64,000 bases of DNA from NCBI RefSeq assembly GCF_000577615.1, contig NZ_CBXX010000003.1, positions 1-64,000 on the forward strand. Direction: 5' to 3'. Below are positions 28,460 through 37,457 of the stretch, in pieces. Each line of letters opens with the position of its first letter. Position 1 is the stretch's first letter. Made by a program: the position numbers and the translations under genes. A model generated the notes under the pieces. That model was not told the DNA's origin, did no database searches, and saw only the letters and a program-made list of their open reading frames with translations. The stretch is from Herbaspirillum sp. RV1423. GTDB taxonomy: Bacteria; Pseudomonadota; Gammaproteobacteria; Burkholderiales; Burkholderiaceae_D.

Positions 28460-29086
28460 TCAGGCGTTTTCGACGATGATGCCTTCGATGATGTTGGCGA
28501 CGTCTTCGCAACGATCAGTAACGGTTTCCAGGATTTCATAGATGGCTTTGAGCTTGATCAGGTTGCGCACATCAGGTTCATCGCGGAACAGTTTGGACAT
28601 GGCAGCGCGCATGACGTGATCGGCATCCGATTCCAGGCGGTCGATTTCTTCGCAGATCACCAGGATTTGCCGCGAGTTGTCCATGTTGTGCAACAAGCCG
28701 ACGGCGGTCTTGACCTTTTCGGCACAGGCCAGGCACAGCTCAGCGAGACGCTTGGCTTCCGGCGTGATGGCCTTGATGTCATACAGCGAGATGGTTTGCG
28801 CCGCGTCTTCCAGCAGATCGAGGATGTCATCCATGCGCGTGATCAGTTGATGAATGTCGTCTCGATCCAGCGGCGTGATGAAGGTCTTGTGCAACAGGTC
28901 GATCGCATTGTGGGTAATTTTGTCCGCTTGTTTTTCCAGGGTCTCGATCGCGTGTACGCGAATTTCCAGATCATCGAAATTGGTCATCAATGCAACCATC
29001 TCCTTGGCGCATTTCACACCCAGTTCCGCATGCTGGTTGAAGAGATCAAAAAATTTGCCCTCGGTGGGCATCAGGCGTCCAAACAT
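28460..29086 (-). CDS. DUF47 (PhoU-like) phosphate transport regulator
   Basis: A 208-residue all-helical protein of the DUF47/PhoU_div family, with MPTEGKFFDLFNQHAE at the N-terminus and the metal-binding-like repeats with E/D-rich patches (LEKQADKITH and ESDADHVMRA). In characterised bacteria such proteins modulate the adjacent Pit transporter. It precedes pit on the minus strand and is probably co-transcribed. Confidence 0.93.
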   Translation of the reverse strand: MFGRLMPTEGKFFDLFNQHAELGVKCAKEMVALMTNFDDLEIRVHAIETLEKQADKITHNAIDLLHKTFITPLDRDDIHQLITRMDDILDLLEDAAQTISLYDIKAITPEAKRLAELCLACAEKVKTAVGLLHNMDNSRQILVICEEIDRLESDADHVMRAAMSKLFRDEPDVRNLIKLKAIYEILETVTDRCEDVANIIEGIIVENA

Positions 29087-29193
29087 GTTCCACTCTCTTA
29101 TGAATAATTAGTGCTTCGCTTGCACAATCCGGGCCGCTGCATGCATGGCCCGCATCGCTCGTCCGGATGGAACCGGACGATAAACCCGGCGCA

Positions 29194-30588
29194 TCAATCG
29201 CCGCCGTATGGCGAACCCAGACTGCCGATGTAGTTGTCGTACTTGGTAAATTGCCCCAGGAATGCCAGGCGGATGCTACCGATCGGACCGTTACGCTGCT
29301 TGCCGATGATGATTTCCGCAGTGCCCTTGTCCGGTGAATCCGGATTGTAAACTTCGTCGCGATAAATAAACAAAATCACGTCGGCGTCCTGCTCGATAGC
29401 GCCGGATTCGCGCAAGTCGGACATGACGGGACGCTTGTTCGGACGCTGCTCCAACGAACGGTTCAACTGCGACAGCGCAATGACCGGGCAATTGAGTTCC
29501 TTGGCGAGGCCTTTGAGGCTTCGCGAAATTTCCGAGATTTCCGATGCGCGGTTTTCCGAACTATTACCGCCATTGCCGGACATCAGTTGCAGGTAGTCGA
29601 TGATAATCAGGCCCAACTTGCCGCATTGGCGAGCAAGGCGACGTGAACGGGCGCGCAATTCGATTGGGCTCAGCGCCGGTGTTTCATCGATATAGAACTG
29701 CGCATCGTTCATTTTTTGAATCGCATGCGTCAGACGTGGCCAGTCTTCATCGATCAGGCGGCCTGTGCGCAGACGGTGCTGATCGAGACGGCCGACCGAA
29801 CCCAGCATACGCATGGCGAGCTGGGTGCCGCCCATTTCCATGGAGAACACGGCGACCGGCAAGCCGCTATCGATGGCAACGTTTTCACCGATATTGATCG
29901 AGAAGGCGGTCTTACCCATCGAAGGACGACCGGCGACGATGATCAAGTCGCCCGGCTGCAGCCCGGAAGTCATCTTGTCGAGATCGACGAAACCTGTCGG
30001 CACGCCGGTGATGTCGCTGGTGCTGTCGCGGTTATACAGTTCATCGATACGCTCGACCACCTGCGTGAGCAGCGGCTGAATTTCCATGAAACCCTGCGAA
30101 CCGCGCGAACCTTCTTCGGCGATCGCAAAAATCTTGGACTCGGCTTCATCGAGCATTTGCTTGACATTTTTGCCTTGCGGATTGAAGGCGTTGCCCGAGA
30201 TTTCATCTGAGACCGTGATCAGCTTGCGCAAGATGCCGCGGTCACGCACGATTTCGGCGTAACGGCGAATATTGGCTGCGGACGGCGTGTTCTGCGCCAG
30301 AGCATTGAGATAGCTCAGGCCGCCAACCTCGTCGGCCTTGCCGCTGGTTGACATCGCCTCGTAGACGGTGATCACGTCGGCGGGCTTGGTTTCGTTGATC
30401 AGCTTGACGATATGCTGAAAGATGATGCGATGATCGTAGCGATAGAAATCGTCTGCGCTGACGAAGTCGGCGATACGGTCCCAGGCAGCATTGTCAAGCA
30501 GCAAACCGCCCAAGACGGATTGCTCGGCTTCGATCGAGTGTGGCGGGACACGCAGAGATTCTAGTTGCGGATCGGGAGATGCGTTCAT
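29194..30588 (-). CDS. dnaB: replicative DNA helicase DnaB
   Basis: A 464-residue hexameric 5'-3' helicase that unwinds DNA at the replication fork. The N-terminal domain opens with VPPHSIEAEQSVLGG; the RecA-like C-terminal domain has Walker A GRPSMGKTAF, the IIDYLQLMSG Walker B and the SQLNRSLEQR motif. Two ATG codons, 30597 and 30588, are possible starts; the TATAAT sequence overlapping the first makes 30588 my choice. No intein is present. It follows the ribosomal rpsF operon, from which it is separated by a terminator. Confidence 0.97.
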   Translation of the reverse strand: MNASPDPQLESLRVPPHSIEAEQSVLGGLLLDNAAWDRIADFVSADDFYRYDHRIIFQHIVKLINETKPADVITVYEAMSTSGKADEVGGLSYLNALAQNTPSAANIRRYAEIVRDRGILRKLITVSDEISGNAFNPQGKNVKQMLDEAESKIFAIAEEGSRGSQGFMEIQPLLTQVVERIDELYNRDSTSDITGVPTGFVDLDKMTSGLQPGDLIIVAGRPSMGKTAFSINIGENVAIDSGLPVAVFSMEMGGTQLAMRMLGSVGRLDQHRLRTGRLIDEDWPRLTHAIQKMNDAQFYIDETPALSPIELRARSRRLARQCGKLGLIIIDYLQLMSGNGGNSSENRASEISEISRSLKGLAKELNCPVIALSQLNRSLEQRPNKRPVMSDLRESGAIEQDADVILFIYRDEVYNPDSPDKGTAEIIIGKQRNGPIGSIRLAFLGQFTKYDNYIGSLGSPYGGD

Positions 30589-30718
30589 GGCGCGCATTAT
30601 ACCTGCTAAGAGTAGTCGCTACAGGTGCGGGGGCGAATTAGCCGGCGGTTTTACAAACAACAATCAGATTCGCGTCGAATCTCCGCCATGGCGACCAGCG
30701 GACCCCGACCCGACGCAA

Positions 30719-30745
30719 TAAAAAAGCCAGGCGAACCCGGCTTCT
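30719..30745 (-). terminator. terminator of the rpsF-priB-rpsR-rplI operon
   Basis: On the minus strand AAGCCGGG-TTCG-CCTGGCTT (one G-T pair) is followed by a T run, 35 bases after the rplI stop codon. Confidence 0.82.
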
Positions 30746-30779
30746 TTATCAAAACAAAAGAAAGGACTTGGCGTAAAAA

Positions 30780-31232
30780 TTACGCGTGATCGCCCAGAAC
30801 AGCAACGGTTACGTCAACCACGACGTCGGTGTGCAGAGCAACCGAAACAGTGTGATCGCCGACGATCTTCAGAGGACCTTGCGGCAAGCGAACTTGCGCC
30901 TTTTCGACCGGGAAACCTTGCTTTGCCAGCGCCTCGGCGATGTCGAAGTTGGTCACGGAACCGAACAGGCGGCCATCAACGCCAGACTTCTGGGTGATTT
31001 GAACGGCCAGGCCGCTCAATTTTTCACCCTGAGCTTGTGCCGTTGCCAGCTTTTCAGCGGCGGCCTTTTCCAGCTCGGCGCGCTTCGCTTCGAATTCAGC
31101 GATAGCAGTTGCTGTAGCGCGGCGCGCCATGCGTTGCGGGATCAGGAAATTGCGTGCGTAACCGTCCTTGACGCGGACGACTTCGCCCAGACCACCGAGA
31201 TTAACGACTTTTTCCAACAGAATGACTTGCAT
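30780..31232 (-). CDS. rplI: 50S ribosomal protein L9
   Basis: A 150-residue protein with the L9 N-terminal signature [19 protein letters not shown] and [12 protein letters not shown], a long connecting helix rich in Ala/Glu/Lys, and a C-terminal globular domain ([12 protein letters not shown]). It is the last gene of the rpsF-priB-rpsR-rplI operon and has AGGAG upstream of its start. Confidence 0.98.
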   Translation of the reverse strand: MQVILLEKVVNLGGLGEVVRVKDGYARNFLIPQRMARRATATAIAEFEAKRAELEKAAAEKLATAQAQGEKLSGLAVQITQKSGVDGRLFGSVTNFDIAEALAKQGFPVEKAQVRLPQGPLKIVGDHTVSVALHTDVVVDVTVAVLGDHA

Positions 31233-31258
31233 GTTTTTCTCCTATATCTGGTCGTCAA

Positions 31259-31543
31259 TTACGCGTTGTGCAGATCAGTGTACGGCAGCAACGCGAGGTA
31301 GCGTGCGCGCTTGATCGCAGTGTCGACTTGACGCTGATAATGTGCCTTGGTGCCGGTCAGACGTGCTGGCATGATCTTGCCGTTTTCTTGCACGAAATCC
31401 TTCAGGGTGTCGACGTCCTTGTAATCGACTTGCTCAACACCTGCTGCGGTGAAACGGCAGAATTTTTTGCGCTTGAACAGCGGATTTTGCTGTTGGCGTT
31501 TTTGCTTCAACTTGCTTTTATCGAACTTTTTACCGAATGCCAT
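31259..31543 (-). CDS. rpsR: 30S ribosomal protein S18
   Basis: A 94-residue basic protein with the S18 core [20 protein letters not shown] and [21 protein letters not shown]. It binds S6 on the platform of the small subunit, matching the presence of rpsF in the same operon. It has a slightly longer basic N-terminus than the E. coli protein. Confidence 0.98.
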   Translation of the reverse strand: MAFGKKFDKSKLKQKRQQQNPLFKRKKFCRFTAAGVEQVDYKDVDTLKDFVQENGKIMPARLTGTKAHYQRQVDTAIKRARYLALLPYTDLHNA

Positions 31544-31577
31544 TTTGCGGCTCCTGATATATAAAAATTGAGTGGTT

Positions 31578-31871
31578 CTAAACTACGGATTCAAAATCAA
31601 CGATATGAAACACGAGGCTTTTGCTGTTGCGATTTCTGCGTGCCATGAAGCCGGTGAATTTAAGCATCTCGCCGAGACCGGCCTGATTAAGCCGACCTGA
31701 AATTTCACCTGCAGCAAATGCAGTGATTTCAAACTCGACCAATCTCTTGACGCCTGCTTCAGTCTGTTCCGACTGGTGCTGCAACTTTGCAGTCACTATC
31801 GGGATGCCGGCCGGGGTATAACGCAGGACGTCACGCTCGGCGATGCTGGCAACAAACTGGAATTGATTCAC
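31578..31871 (-). CDS. priB: primosomal replication protein N, PriB
   Basis: A 97-residue single OB-fold protein with [20 protein letters not shown] and the [14 protein letters not shown] strand typical of PriB. It stimulates PriA in replication restart. Its place between rpsF and rpsR is the conserved one in beta- and gammaproteobacteria. Confidence 0.95.
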   Translation of the reverse strand: MNQFQFVASIAERDVLRYTPAGIPIVTAKLQHQSEQTEAGVKRLVEFEITAFAAGEISGRLNQAGLGEMLKFTGFMARRNRNSKSLVFHIVDFESVV

Positions 31872-31905
31872 TCTCCCTGGTGCTTTTCTATCGCAACGTC
31901 AGCAA

Positions 31906-32274
31906 TTAAGCCGCTGGTGCTTCTGCGCGATTGCTCTTTGCTGCGTCTTCCTTCTGGACAGCCTTCAGGATTGGCGAAGGACCGGTTTCGGCCTTCTTCA
32001 TCTTGACTGTCAGGTGACGCAACACTGCATCGTTGAACTTGAAGCCGGTTTCGATTTCGGCCAGAGTTTCGCCGTCAACTTCGATATTCAGGCAAACGTA
32101 ATGTGCTTTTGCCAGTTTCTGGATTTGGTACGCCAATTGACGGCGGCCCCAATCTTCGACACGGTGAATCTTGCCGCCGCGTGCAGTAACGATGCCTTTG
32201 TAACGCTCGATCATCGCTGGAACTTGCTCGCTTTGGTCCGGATGGACGATAAATACGATTTCATAATGACGCAT
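31906..32274 (-). CDS. rpsF: 30S ribosomal protein S6
   Basis: A 122-residue protein with the S6 signature [40 protein letters not shown] and a charged, Ala-rich C-terminal tail. It is the first gene of the operon; AAGGAG lies 8 bases upstream of its start. It is divergent from lexA. Confidence 0.98.
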   Translation of the reverse strand: MRHYEIVFIVHPDQSEQVPAMIERYKGIVTARGGKIHRVEDWGRRQLAYQIQKLAKAHYVCLNIEVDGETLAEIETGFKFNDAVLRHLTVKMKKAETGPSPILKAVQKEDAAKSNRAEAPAA

Positions 32275-32472
32275 GTAGACTCCTTTTTGGACTGATTAAC
32301 AAATCGCCCACCTCGGCGTCAAGACGAGTGTGGGAAGAGGAAAGCCCGCAATCATACAACAGGCGGCCAAAAACCTCAATGCTTTCAGGCGTTTGCTGTG
32401 GATCGGCCCCGACAAAAAACGGCCAATGGCAATGACATGATTTCAATATTGCAGATTGACACTGCTTTATAA

Positions 32473-32505
32473 CTGTATAAAAATACAGACTGTTTATGCA
32501 ACCAG
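32473..32505 (+). promoter_or_regulatory. tandem SOS (LexA) boxes upstream of lexA
   Basis: A perfect box CTGTATAAAAATACAG (CTGT-N8-ACAG) lies at 32473-32488, and a second, one-mismatch box CTGT-N8-CCAG lies directly after it at 32490-32505. Both are within 55 bases of the lexA start, as expected for LexA autorepression; E. coli lexA also has two boxes. Confidence 0.93.
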
Positions 32506-32527
32506 CATAACTTCCCCGAAAGCCGAC

Positions 32528-33181
32528 ATGCTCAAACTGACCGCTCGCCAGGAACAGATCCTGAATCTGATCAAAGATGCCATTGAAAACACAGGCTTCC
32601 CCCCAACACGGGCAGAAATAGCCACCGAACTGGGCTTTCGCTCAGCAAATGCGGCCGAAGAGCACCTGCAGGCGCTTGCGCGCAAAGGCGCCATCGAGAT
32701 TTCTCCCGGCACGTCGCGCGGCATCCGTCTGCGTGAAACCTCGCTGACCGGTACTGGCGGCCGGCAAATGGCCCTGCCGCATCCGGCATTGATGCAATTG
32801 TCGCTGCCTCTGGTTGGACGGGTCGCCGCCGGCTCGCCGATCTTGGCGCAAGAACATATAGAAAACAATTACAACGTGGACCCTGCGCTGTTTTCAGCAA
32901 AACCCGACTATCTTTTGAAAGTACGCGGCATGTCAATGCGCGATGCAGGCATCCTTGATGGCGACCTGCTGGCAGTGAAAAAAGCGGATCAGGCCCGCAA
33001 CGGCCAGATCGTTGTAGCCCGCCTGGGCGACGATGTGACCGTGAAGCGATACAGGAAGACCGGCTCACTGATCGAACTGCTGCCGGAAAACCCGGACTTC
33101 AGCATTATCAAGGTCTCCGCCGAAGAAGAGAACTTCGCACTGGAAGGCCTCGCCGTCGGCCTGCTTCGTAGTTGGAATTGA
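32528..33181 (+). CDS. lexA: LexA repressor
   Basis: A 217-residue SOS repressor. The N-terminal winged helix has [17 protein letters not shown] and [24 protein letters not shown]; the self-cleavage site is Ala101-Gly102 in GRVAAGSP; the catalytic dyad is Ser136 (RGMSMRDAG) and Lys173 (VTVKRY), with the spacing of 37 residues seen in E. coli. The ATG at 32528 is the family start. Two SOS boxes lie upstream. Confidence 0.98.
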   Translation: MLKLTARQEQILNLIKDAIENTGFPPTRAEIATELGFRSANAAEEHLQALARKGAIEISPGTSRGIRLRETSLTGTGGRQMALPHPALMQLSLPLVGRVAAGSPILAQEHIENNYNVDPALFSAKPDYLLKVRGMSMRDAGILDGDLLAVKKADQARNGQIVVARLGDDVTVKRYRKTGSLIELLPENPDFSIIKVSAEEENFALEGLAVGLLRSWN

Positions 33182-33207
33182 AAGAGCAACACGGCAGCAA
33201 GATCAAC

Positions 33208-33232
33208 AACCCGCTAAATTGCGGGTTTTTTT
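33208..33232 (+). terminator. lexA terminator
   Basis: AACCCGC-TAAATT-GCGGGTT followed by a T run, 27 bases after the lexA stop. Confidence 0.93.
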
Positions 33233-33374
33233 GTGTCTGTTTGAGCCATCAAAATAGAAATTGCGTCATATGATAAGCGCAGAATATTGCGCCTTCTTTG
33301 CCAGGGCATTCATTATTCCCGGCGAAACGAGCAACATGCGTATCGAGACACTACTTATTGGTCAAGGGATTCAA

Positions 33375-35339
33375 ATGTCAACGCGTAGCAGCAAAAAACC
33401 AGTCAAGAACAACACCCACGATATCAAGGATCTACTGGCAGTCCGCGAATGCCTTAGCCTGCTGGACGATCATAAAGTTGATGAAGCAAAAGTCATTTGT
33501 GCTCAAGTCCTCAAACGCGCACCGAACTTGGTATTCGCCAATCATGCCTGGGGTCTGATTGCAATGCATGAGAATGACTATGCTGCAGCGGAAACGGCGC
33601 TACGCAAAGCCGTCTCCGCGGATTCGAAAAACTCGGAATACCTTGCCAATCTGGCAACCTGCGTTCTGAAGCAAGATCGCATTGACGACTCAATCGCTCT
33701 TTACGAAGAGGCCATCAAGTTCAATACAGAGAACAAAGACGCGCGCATCGGCCTTGCCAATGCCCTCCATGAAAAGAATGATCCCGAGGCATCCATTGCC
33801 TATTTCGAAGACGCCGTCAAACGCGCACCCGATGCCCCCGGACCACTTTCTCACCTCGGCAAAGCACTCATTGATGCAAAAAAATACAAGGAAGCGGTCG
33901 CCGTCCTGCTTAAATCGCTGGAACTGCAGATCGATTTCGCACCGGCACACACCAATCTCGGCGTTGCATTCCAGGAAATGAACATGCTGGGAGATGCGCT
34001 GGAATGCCACAAGACATCGCTACTGCTCGACCCTACAGATATATATGCGCAAAACAAGATTGCCGACACTTATATAAAGCAAAAGAATTACGATAAGGCA
34101 AACGAACATTACAAGCGCATTATCGAACTCGCTCCAAAGGACCCAAACAGCTACACAAAACTGGCATCCAGCTACTTTTCCAATGAAGACCGCTACGAAG
34201 ATGCCATGGCGCTTTTCCACAAAGCTCTGGAAGTCGATCCCAAACATCCACTGACATTGAACAATGTCGGCGCCACTATGTACGACTACGGGGAAACAAA
34301 GGCCTCCCTGCAATATTTCCGGGACGCTCTGGCTTTAAAGCCCAACTATCTGACTGCACAACACAATCTTGCCCTTGGGCAATTATTGGCAGGCGATCTG
34401 AAAGAAGGCTGGGCCAACCACGAGAGCCGGCTGGATGTGAAGGAACGTCGCTACGTCTACAAGCTCATCCACAAGCTTTTTGAACTAATTCCCAAATGGG
34501 ATGGCACGTCTTCTCTGAAGGACAAATTCATTTTATTAATGCACGAACAAGGTTTCGGCGACAGCATCCAGTTCGTTCGTTATGTACATTTGCTGCTGGA
34601 GCAAGGAGCACGGGTGGCCCTGCACGTAAAAGACCCGCTGGCCAGGCTGTTTCGCAGTGTGTCCGACCAGATCACTTTGGTCAGAGAAAACGACCCAATC
34701 CCCCCATGCGATTGCGCCTATGTGTTAATGAGCCTGCCGCATGCAATGGGAACCGATCATGTCGAAGATATTCCTTCCTATCCATCCTACTTGTCCGCCG
34801 ATCCGGCCGACAGTGCAAAATGGGCTGAGAAAATTGGCCTTCTCGCAGGAAACAAAAGCGATCTGCGCGTCGGTTTCGTCTGGGCAGGCAATCCGGAACA
34901 TGGCAATGACCGAAAACGCTCCATTCCACTCGATACATTTGCACCGCTCTTTAATACGCCTGGCGTCAAATTCTTCTCGATTCAAAAAGGCCCCGCAACA
35001 CCAGAACTGGAAAAACTGCCGAAAGAATTGCCTGTTTTCAACATTGGCGACGCATTCAACGATTTTGCCGATACTGCCGCAGCCATGGCAAATCTCGACT
35101 TAATTATCAGCGTCGACACATCCGTGGTTCACCTGGCCGGCGCTCTTGGCAGACCGACATGGACATTATTAGCCCACACCCCCGACTGGCGCTGGTTAAA
35201 TGACAGGGAAGACTCGCCCTGGTACCCGAGCATGCGCCTGTTCAGACAACAAAGCAGAGGCGACTGGCCCGGGGTCATTGCCAAAGTAGCATCGGAATTA
35301 TCTGCATTGGGCAATAAAAAGAAACAAGACGCAGAATAA
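33375..35339 (+). CDS. TPR-repeat protein with C-terminal glycosyltransferase-like domain
   Basis: A 654-residue protein. Residues about 25-350 are a chain of tetratricopeptide repeats (for example GPLSHLGKALIDAKKYKEAV and NNVGATMYDYGETKASLQYF). Residues about 370-640 look like a GT-B glycosyltransferase domain of the GT9/GT41-like kind, with KFILLMHEQGFGDSIQF, VGFVWAGNPEHGND, and DLIISVDTSVVHLAGALG near the end. Proteins of this build often lie beside flagellin genes and glycosylate them in the cytosol. I start at the ATG at 33375, which has AAGGGA six bases upstream, not the frame start at 33261. It is the gene next to fliC. Confidence 0.85.
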   Translation: MSTRSSKKPVKNNTHDIKDLLAVRECLSLLDDHKVDEAKVICAQVLKRAPNLVFANHAWGLIAMHENDYAAAETALRKAVSADSKNSEYLANLATCVLKQDRIDDSIALYEEAIKFNTENKDARIGLANALHEKNDPEASIAYFEDAVKRAPDAPGPLSHLGKALIDAKKYKEAVAVLLKSLELQIDFAPAHTNLGVAFQEMNMLGDALECHKTSLLLDPTDIYAQNKIADTYIKQKNYDKANEHYKRIIELAPKDPNSYTKLASSYFSNEDRYEDAMALFHKALEVDPKHPLTLNNVGATMYDYGETKASLQYFRDALALKPNYLTAQHNLALGQLLAGDLKEGWANHESRLDVKERRYVYKLIHKLFELIPKWDGTSSLKDKFILLMHEQGFGDSIQFVRYVHLLLEQGARVALHVKDPLARLFRSVSDQITLVRENDPIPPCDCAYVLMSLPHAMGTDHVEDIPSYPSYLSADPADSAKWAEKIGLLAGNKSDLRVGFVWAGNPEHGNDRKRSIPLDTFAPLFNTPGVKFFSIQKGPATPELEKLPKELPVFNIGDAFNDFADTAAAMANLDLIISVDTSVVHLAGALGRPTWTLLAHTPDWRWLNDREDSPWYPSMRLFRQQSRGDWPGVIAKVASELSALGNKKKQDAE

Positions 35340-35445
35340 TCAGACACATCCTTCTCATCTTCAATTTCATTGCGCCAACTGTATTTGTTGGCGTAATGCA
35401 ATCTTCTCCATCTTCCATTTTGGGAACTTTTACAAGAATACGCGC

Positions 35446-35472
35446 TAAAGTTTTCCCAAATAGCGTCGAAAT
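35446..35472 (+). promoter_or_regulatory. second, weaker sigma-28-like promoter upstream of fliC
   Basis: A perfect FliA -35 TAAAGTTT (35446-35453) is followed after 11 bases by GTCGAAAT, which matches the -10 consensus GCCGATAA at 5 of 8 positions. Confidence 0.4.
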
Positions 35473-35545
35473 AGGATTTGCTTGACGTATGAAGCACGCA
35501 GTTTTAGGTCGGACAGCATTGGAAAAATTTTTTTGCCATAAACAT

Positions 35546-35572
35546 TAAACTTTTTCCGATACCGTCCGATAA
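35546..35572 (+). promoter_or_regulatory. sigma-28 (FliA) promoter of fliC
   Basis: TAAACTTT (35546-35553), an 11-base spacer and TCCGATAA (35565-35572) match the FliA consensus TAAAGTTT-N11-GCCGATAA at 14 of 16 positions. It lies 99 bases upstream of the fliC ATG, marking fliC as a late flagellar gene. Confidence 0.9.
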
Positions 35573-35671
35573 AGCTAACAACAGCGGTTTGAACGCCTGA
35601 GGCTTTAGGTAAAAACCAAAGTTAAGCACTGAAACTCGGATTTATCGGCCTCAAATCTTAGGAGAACTAAT

Positions 35672-36760
35672 ATGGCATCAATCATCAATACCAATATTGC
35701 GTCGCTTAACACGCAACGCAATCTTAGTGCTTCGCAATCCTCGTTGAATACATCGATTCAACGTTTGTCTTCCGGCCTGCGCGTCAACAGCGCAAAGGAC
35801 GACGCAGCAGGCTTGGCAATTGCCGACCGTATGAATGCCCAAGTCAAGGGTCTGGCAGTTGCTCAACGTAACGCCAATGACGGCATCTCCCTGGCTCAAA
35901 CCGCTGAAGGCGCGCTGAGCACGGTTACCGACAACCTGCAACGTATGCGCGAACTGGCAGTTCAAGCAAGCAACGGCTCGAACGGCGCACAGGACCGTAA
36001 AACCCTGAACGACGAATACAAGCAATTGTCGGACGAAGTTTTCCGTGTTCTGAACGGCACAACGTTCAACGGCCAAAACCTGTTCACAGGTATCGGCTCC
36101 GGTGCAAGCGCTGGTACAGGTTCCGATACAGCCAACGTTTCGGCTTCGCTGACACTGACTTTCCAAGTCGGCGCCAACGTAACCGACAACAAGCTGAACG
36201 ATCAAATCAGCATCTCGCTGTCCGATCTGTCGAATGCCAGCACAATCGCCAACGTTATCGGTACAAGCGCGAAGGGTCTGATCGGTTTGGGCGACACAAC
36301 CTCGGTTGACGCTGCTCAAGTCACTTATACATCGGCCAAAGCCGCCCTGGACAATCTGTTCGCAACCGGTTCGACACTGACCGCAACTGCGCTGGCTTCG
36401 TCCGCTGTGAGTCTGCAATCCGCCATCGACACAGCCAAACTGGCTCTGGACAAGGCAATCGCCGACCCGACAGCGCAAAGCGATGCGCAAAAAGCGATCA
36501 AGAATCTGGACCAGGCGATCAACCTGATCTCGTCCAAGCGTGCAGAGTTCGGTGCGGTTCAAAACCGTTTCACCGCCGTGATCAGCAACCTGCAGATCTC
36601 GAGCGAAAACATCACCGCCTCGCGCAGCCGTATCATGGATACCGACTACGCGGCAGAAACTGCGAACCTCTCACGTGCGCAGATCCTGCAACAAGCTGGT
36701 ACCGCAATGCTGTCGCAAGCGAACTCGTCGCCGCAAAGCGTGCTGTCGCTGTTGAAATAG
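35672..36760 (+). CDS. fliC: flagellin FliC
   Basis: A 362-residue filament subunit. The N-terminal D0/D1 region (1-140: MASIINTNIASLNTQRNL, then IQRLSSGLRVNSAKDDAAGLA) and the C-terminal D1/D0 region (275-362, ending SSPQSVLSLLK) are well conserved. The surface domain between them is short (about 130 residues) and rich in Ser, Thr and Ala, offering possible O-glycosylation sites. Strong AGGAG before the start; sigma-28 promoter upstream. Confidence 0.98.
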   Translation: MASIINTNIASLNTQRNLSASQSSLNTSIQRLSSGLRVNSAKDDAAGLAIADRMNAQVKGLAVAQRNANDGISLAQTAEGALSTVTDNLQRMRELAVQASNGSNGAQDRKTLNDEYKQLSDEVFRVLNGTTFNGQNLFTGIGSGASAGTGSDTANVSASLTLTFQVGANVTDNKLNDQISISLSDLSNASTIANVIGTSAKGLIGLGDTTSVDAAQVTYTSAKAALDNLFATGSTLTATALASSAVSLQSAIDTAKLALDKAIADPTAQSDAQKAIKNLDQAINLISSKRAEFGAVQNRFTAVISNLQISSENITASRSRIMDTDYAAETANLSRAQILQQAGTAMLSQANSSPQSVLSLLK

Positions 36761-36782
36761 TCTTAAGTACTATGTAGGATAG

Positions 36783-36823
36783 TGTGCGGAGACATACGTC
36801 TGTATTCTCCGCACATTCCTTTG
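36783..36823 (+). terminator. hairpin terminator or attenuator between fliC and flaG
   Basis: TGTGCGGAGA pairs perfectly with TCTCCGCACA (10 bases, 13-base loop) 22 bases after the fliC stop. Only a weak T stretch follows, so it probably lets some transcription through to flaG and may stabilise the fliC mRNA. Confidence 0.65.
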
Positions 36824-36839
36824 ACGAAGGAGCAAAATC

Positions 36840-37196
36840 ATGTCGACTTCCCCGCTTAATATCACTGCTGCAGGTGACTCCGGCGTCTATGTGCCGACGC
36901 AAGCAAATACAAAGCCAGACCCAGTGGTATCGACGGTTGCACCAGCGGCAACACCGCAAACACAACGCTTGACCGAAAGCGACGTCACCCAGGCTGTCGA
37001 CAAGCTGAACGATTTCGCCAGCCAGAATGCGTCTGATCTCAACTTCTCGAAAGATCAGGAAACCGGCAAAACAATCGTAAAAGTTGTCGATACGGCAACC
37101 GATACCGTCATCCGTCAGATTCCAAGCGAAGAAGCAATTGCGATCGCAAAATCGATTGATAAGATGCAAGGCTTGCTGATTAACCACAAGGTTTGA
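36840..37196 (+). CDS. flaG: FlaG family protein
   Basis: A 118-residue protein of the FlaG family with a disordered Pro/Thr-rich N-terminus and the conserved C-terminal domain (VDKLNDFASQNASDLNFS, IVKVVDTATDTVIRQIPSEE). In other species FlaG limits filament length or affects filament assembly. It lies between fliC and fliD, its usual spot. Confidence 0.93.
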   Translation: MSTSPLNITAAGDSGVYVPTQANTKPDPVVSTVAPAATPQTQRLTESDVTQAVDKLNDFASQNASDLNFSKDQETGKTIVKVVDTATDTVIRQIPSEEAIAIAKSIDKMQGLLINHKV

Positions 37197-37457
37197 TGCA
37201 CATGGAGTCTGCTACGAACTGTTGAAGTCCTTAGAATATTCATGCGTAATCGCAGTTATTTGCGCAGGGTATATTATTCGCCTCAATAATTCATAACGGA
37301 TTTGCGCAATTTTTAGTTACGTATTGGCATGCTTCATTTTGATGTTTTGAGGCCCGTCAGGACTTCGATCAACAGAACCATGCTTGTCCATTGCTCGCCA
37401 CTCTTGTCACTGCGGCAGTGTAATTGGCGCCATGCGCCCTAGAAATCAGGAGATATC

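Larger units (their letters stand above)
35340..35671. other. fliC upstream region
   Basis: This 332-base gap holds no gene. It contains two sigma-28-like promoters (see separate entries) and a leader of about 90 bases ending in AGGAG just before fliC. Confidence 0.7.

Noticed and set aside
35446..35472. Treating the TAAAGTTT site as the main fliC promoter
   Set aside because: Its -10 is poor (5 of 8); the site at 35546-35572 is better in both elements, so this one is kept only as a weak candidate.
37197..37457. Sigma-54 or sigma-28 promoter before fliD
   Set aside because: A TGGCATG near 37326 lacks a matching -12 GC, and no TAAA/GCCGATAA pair is present. fliD may be transcribed from the fliC promoter.
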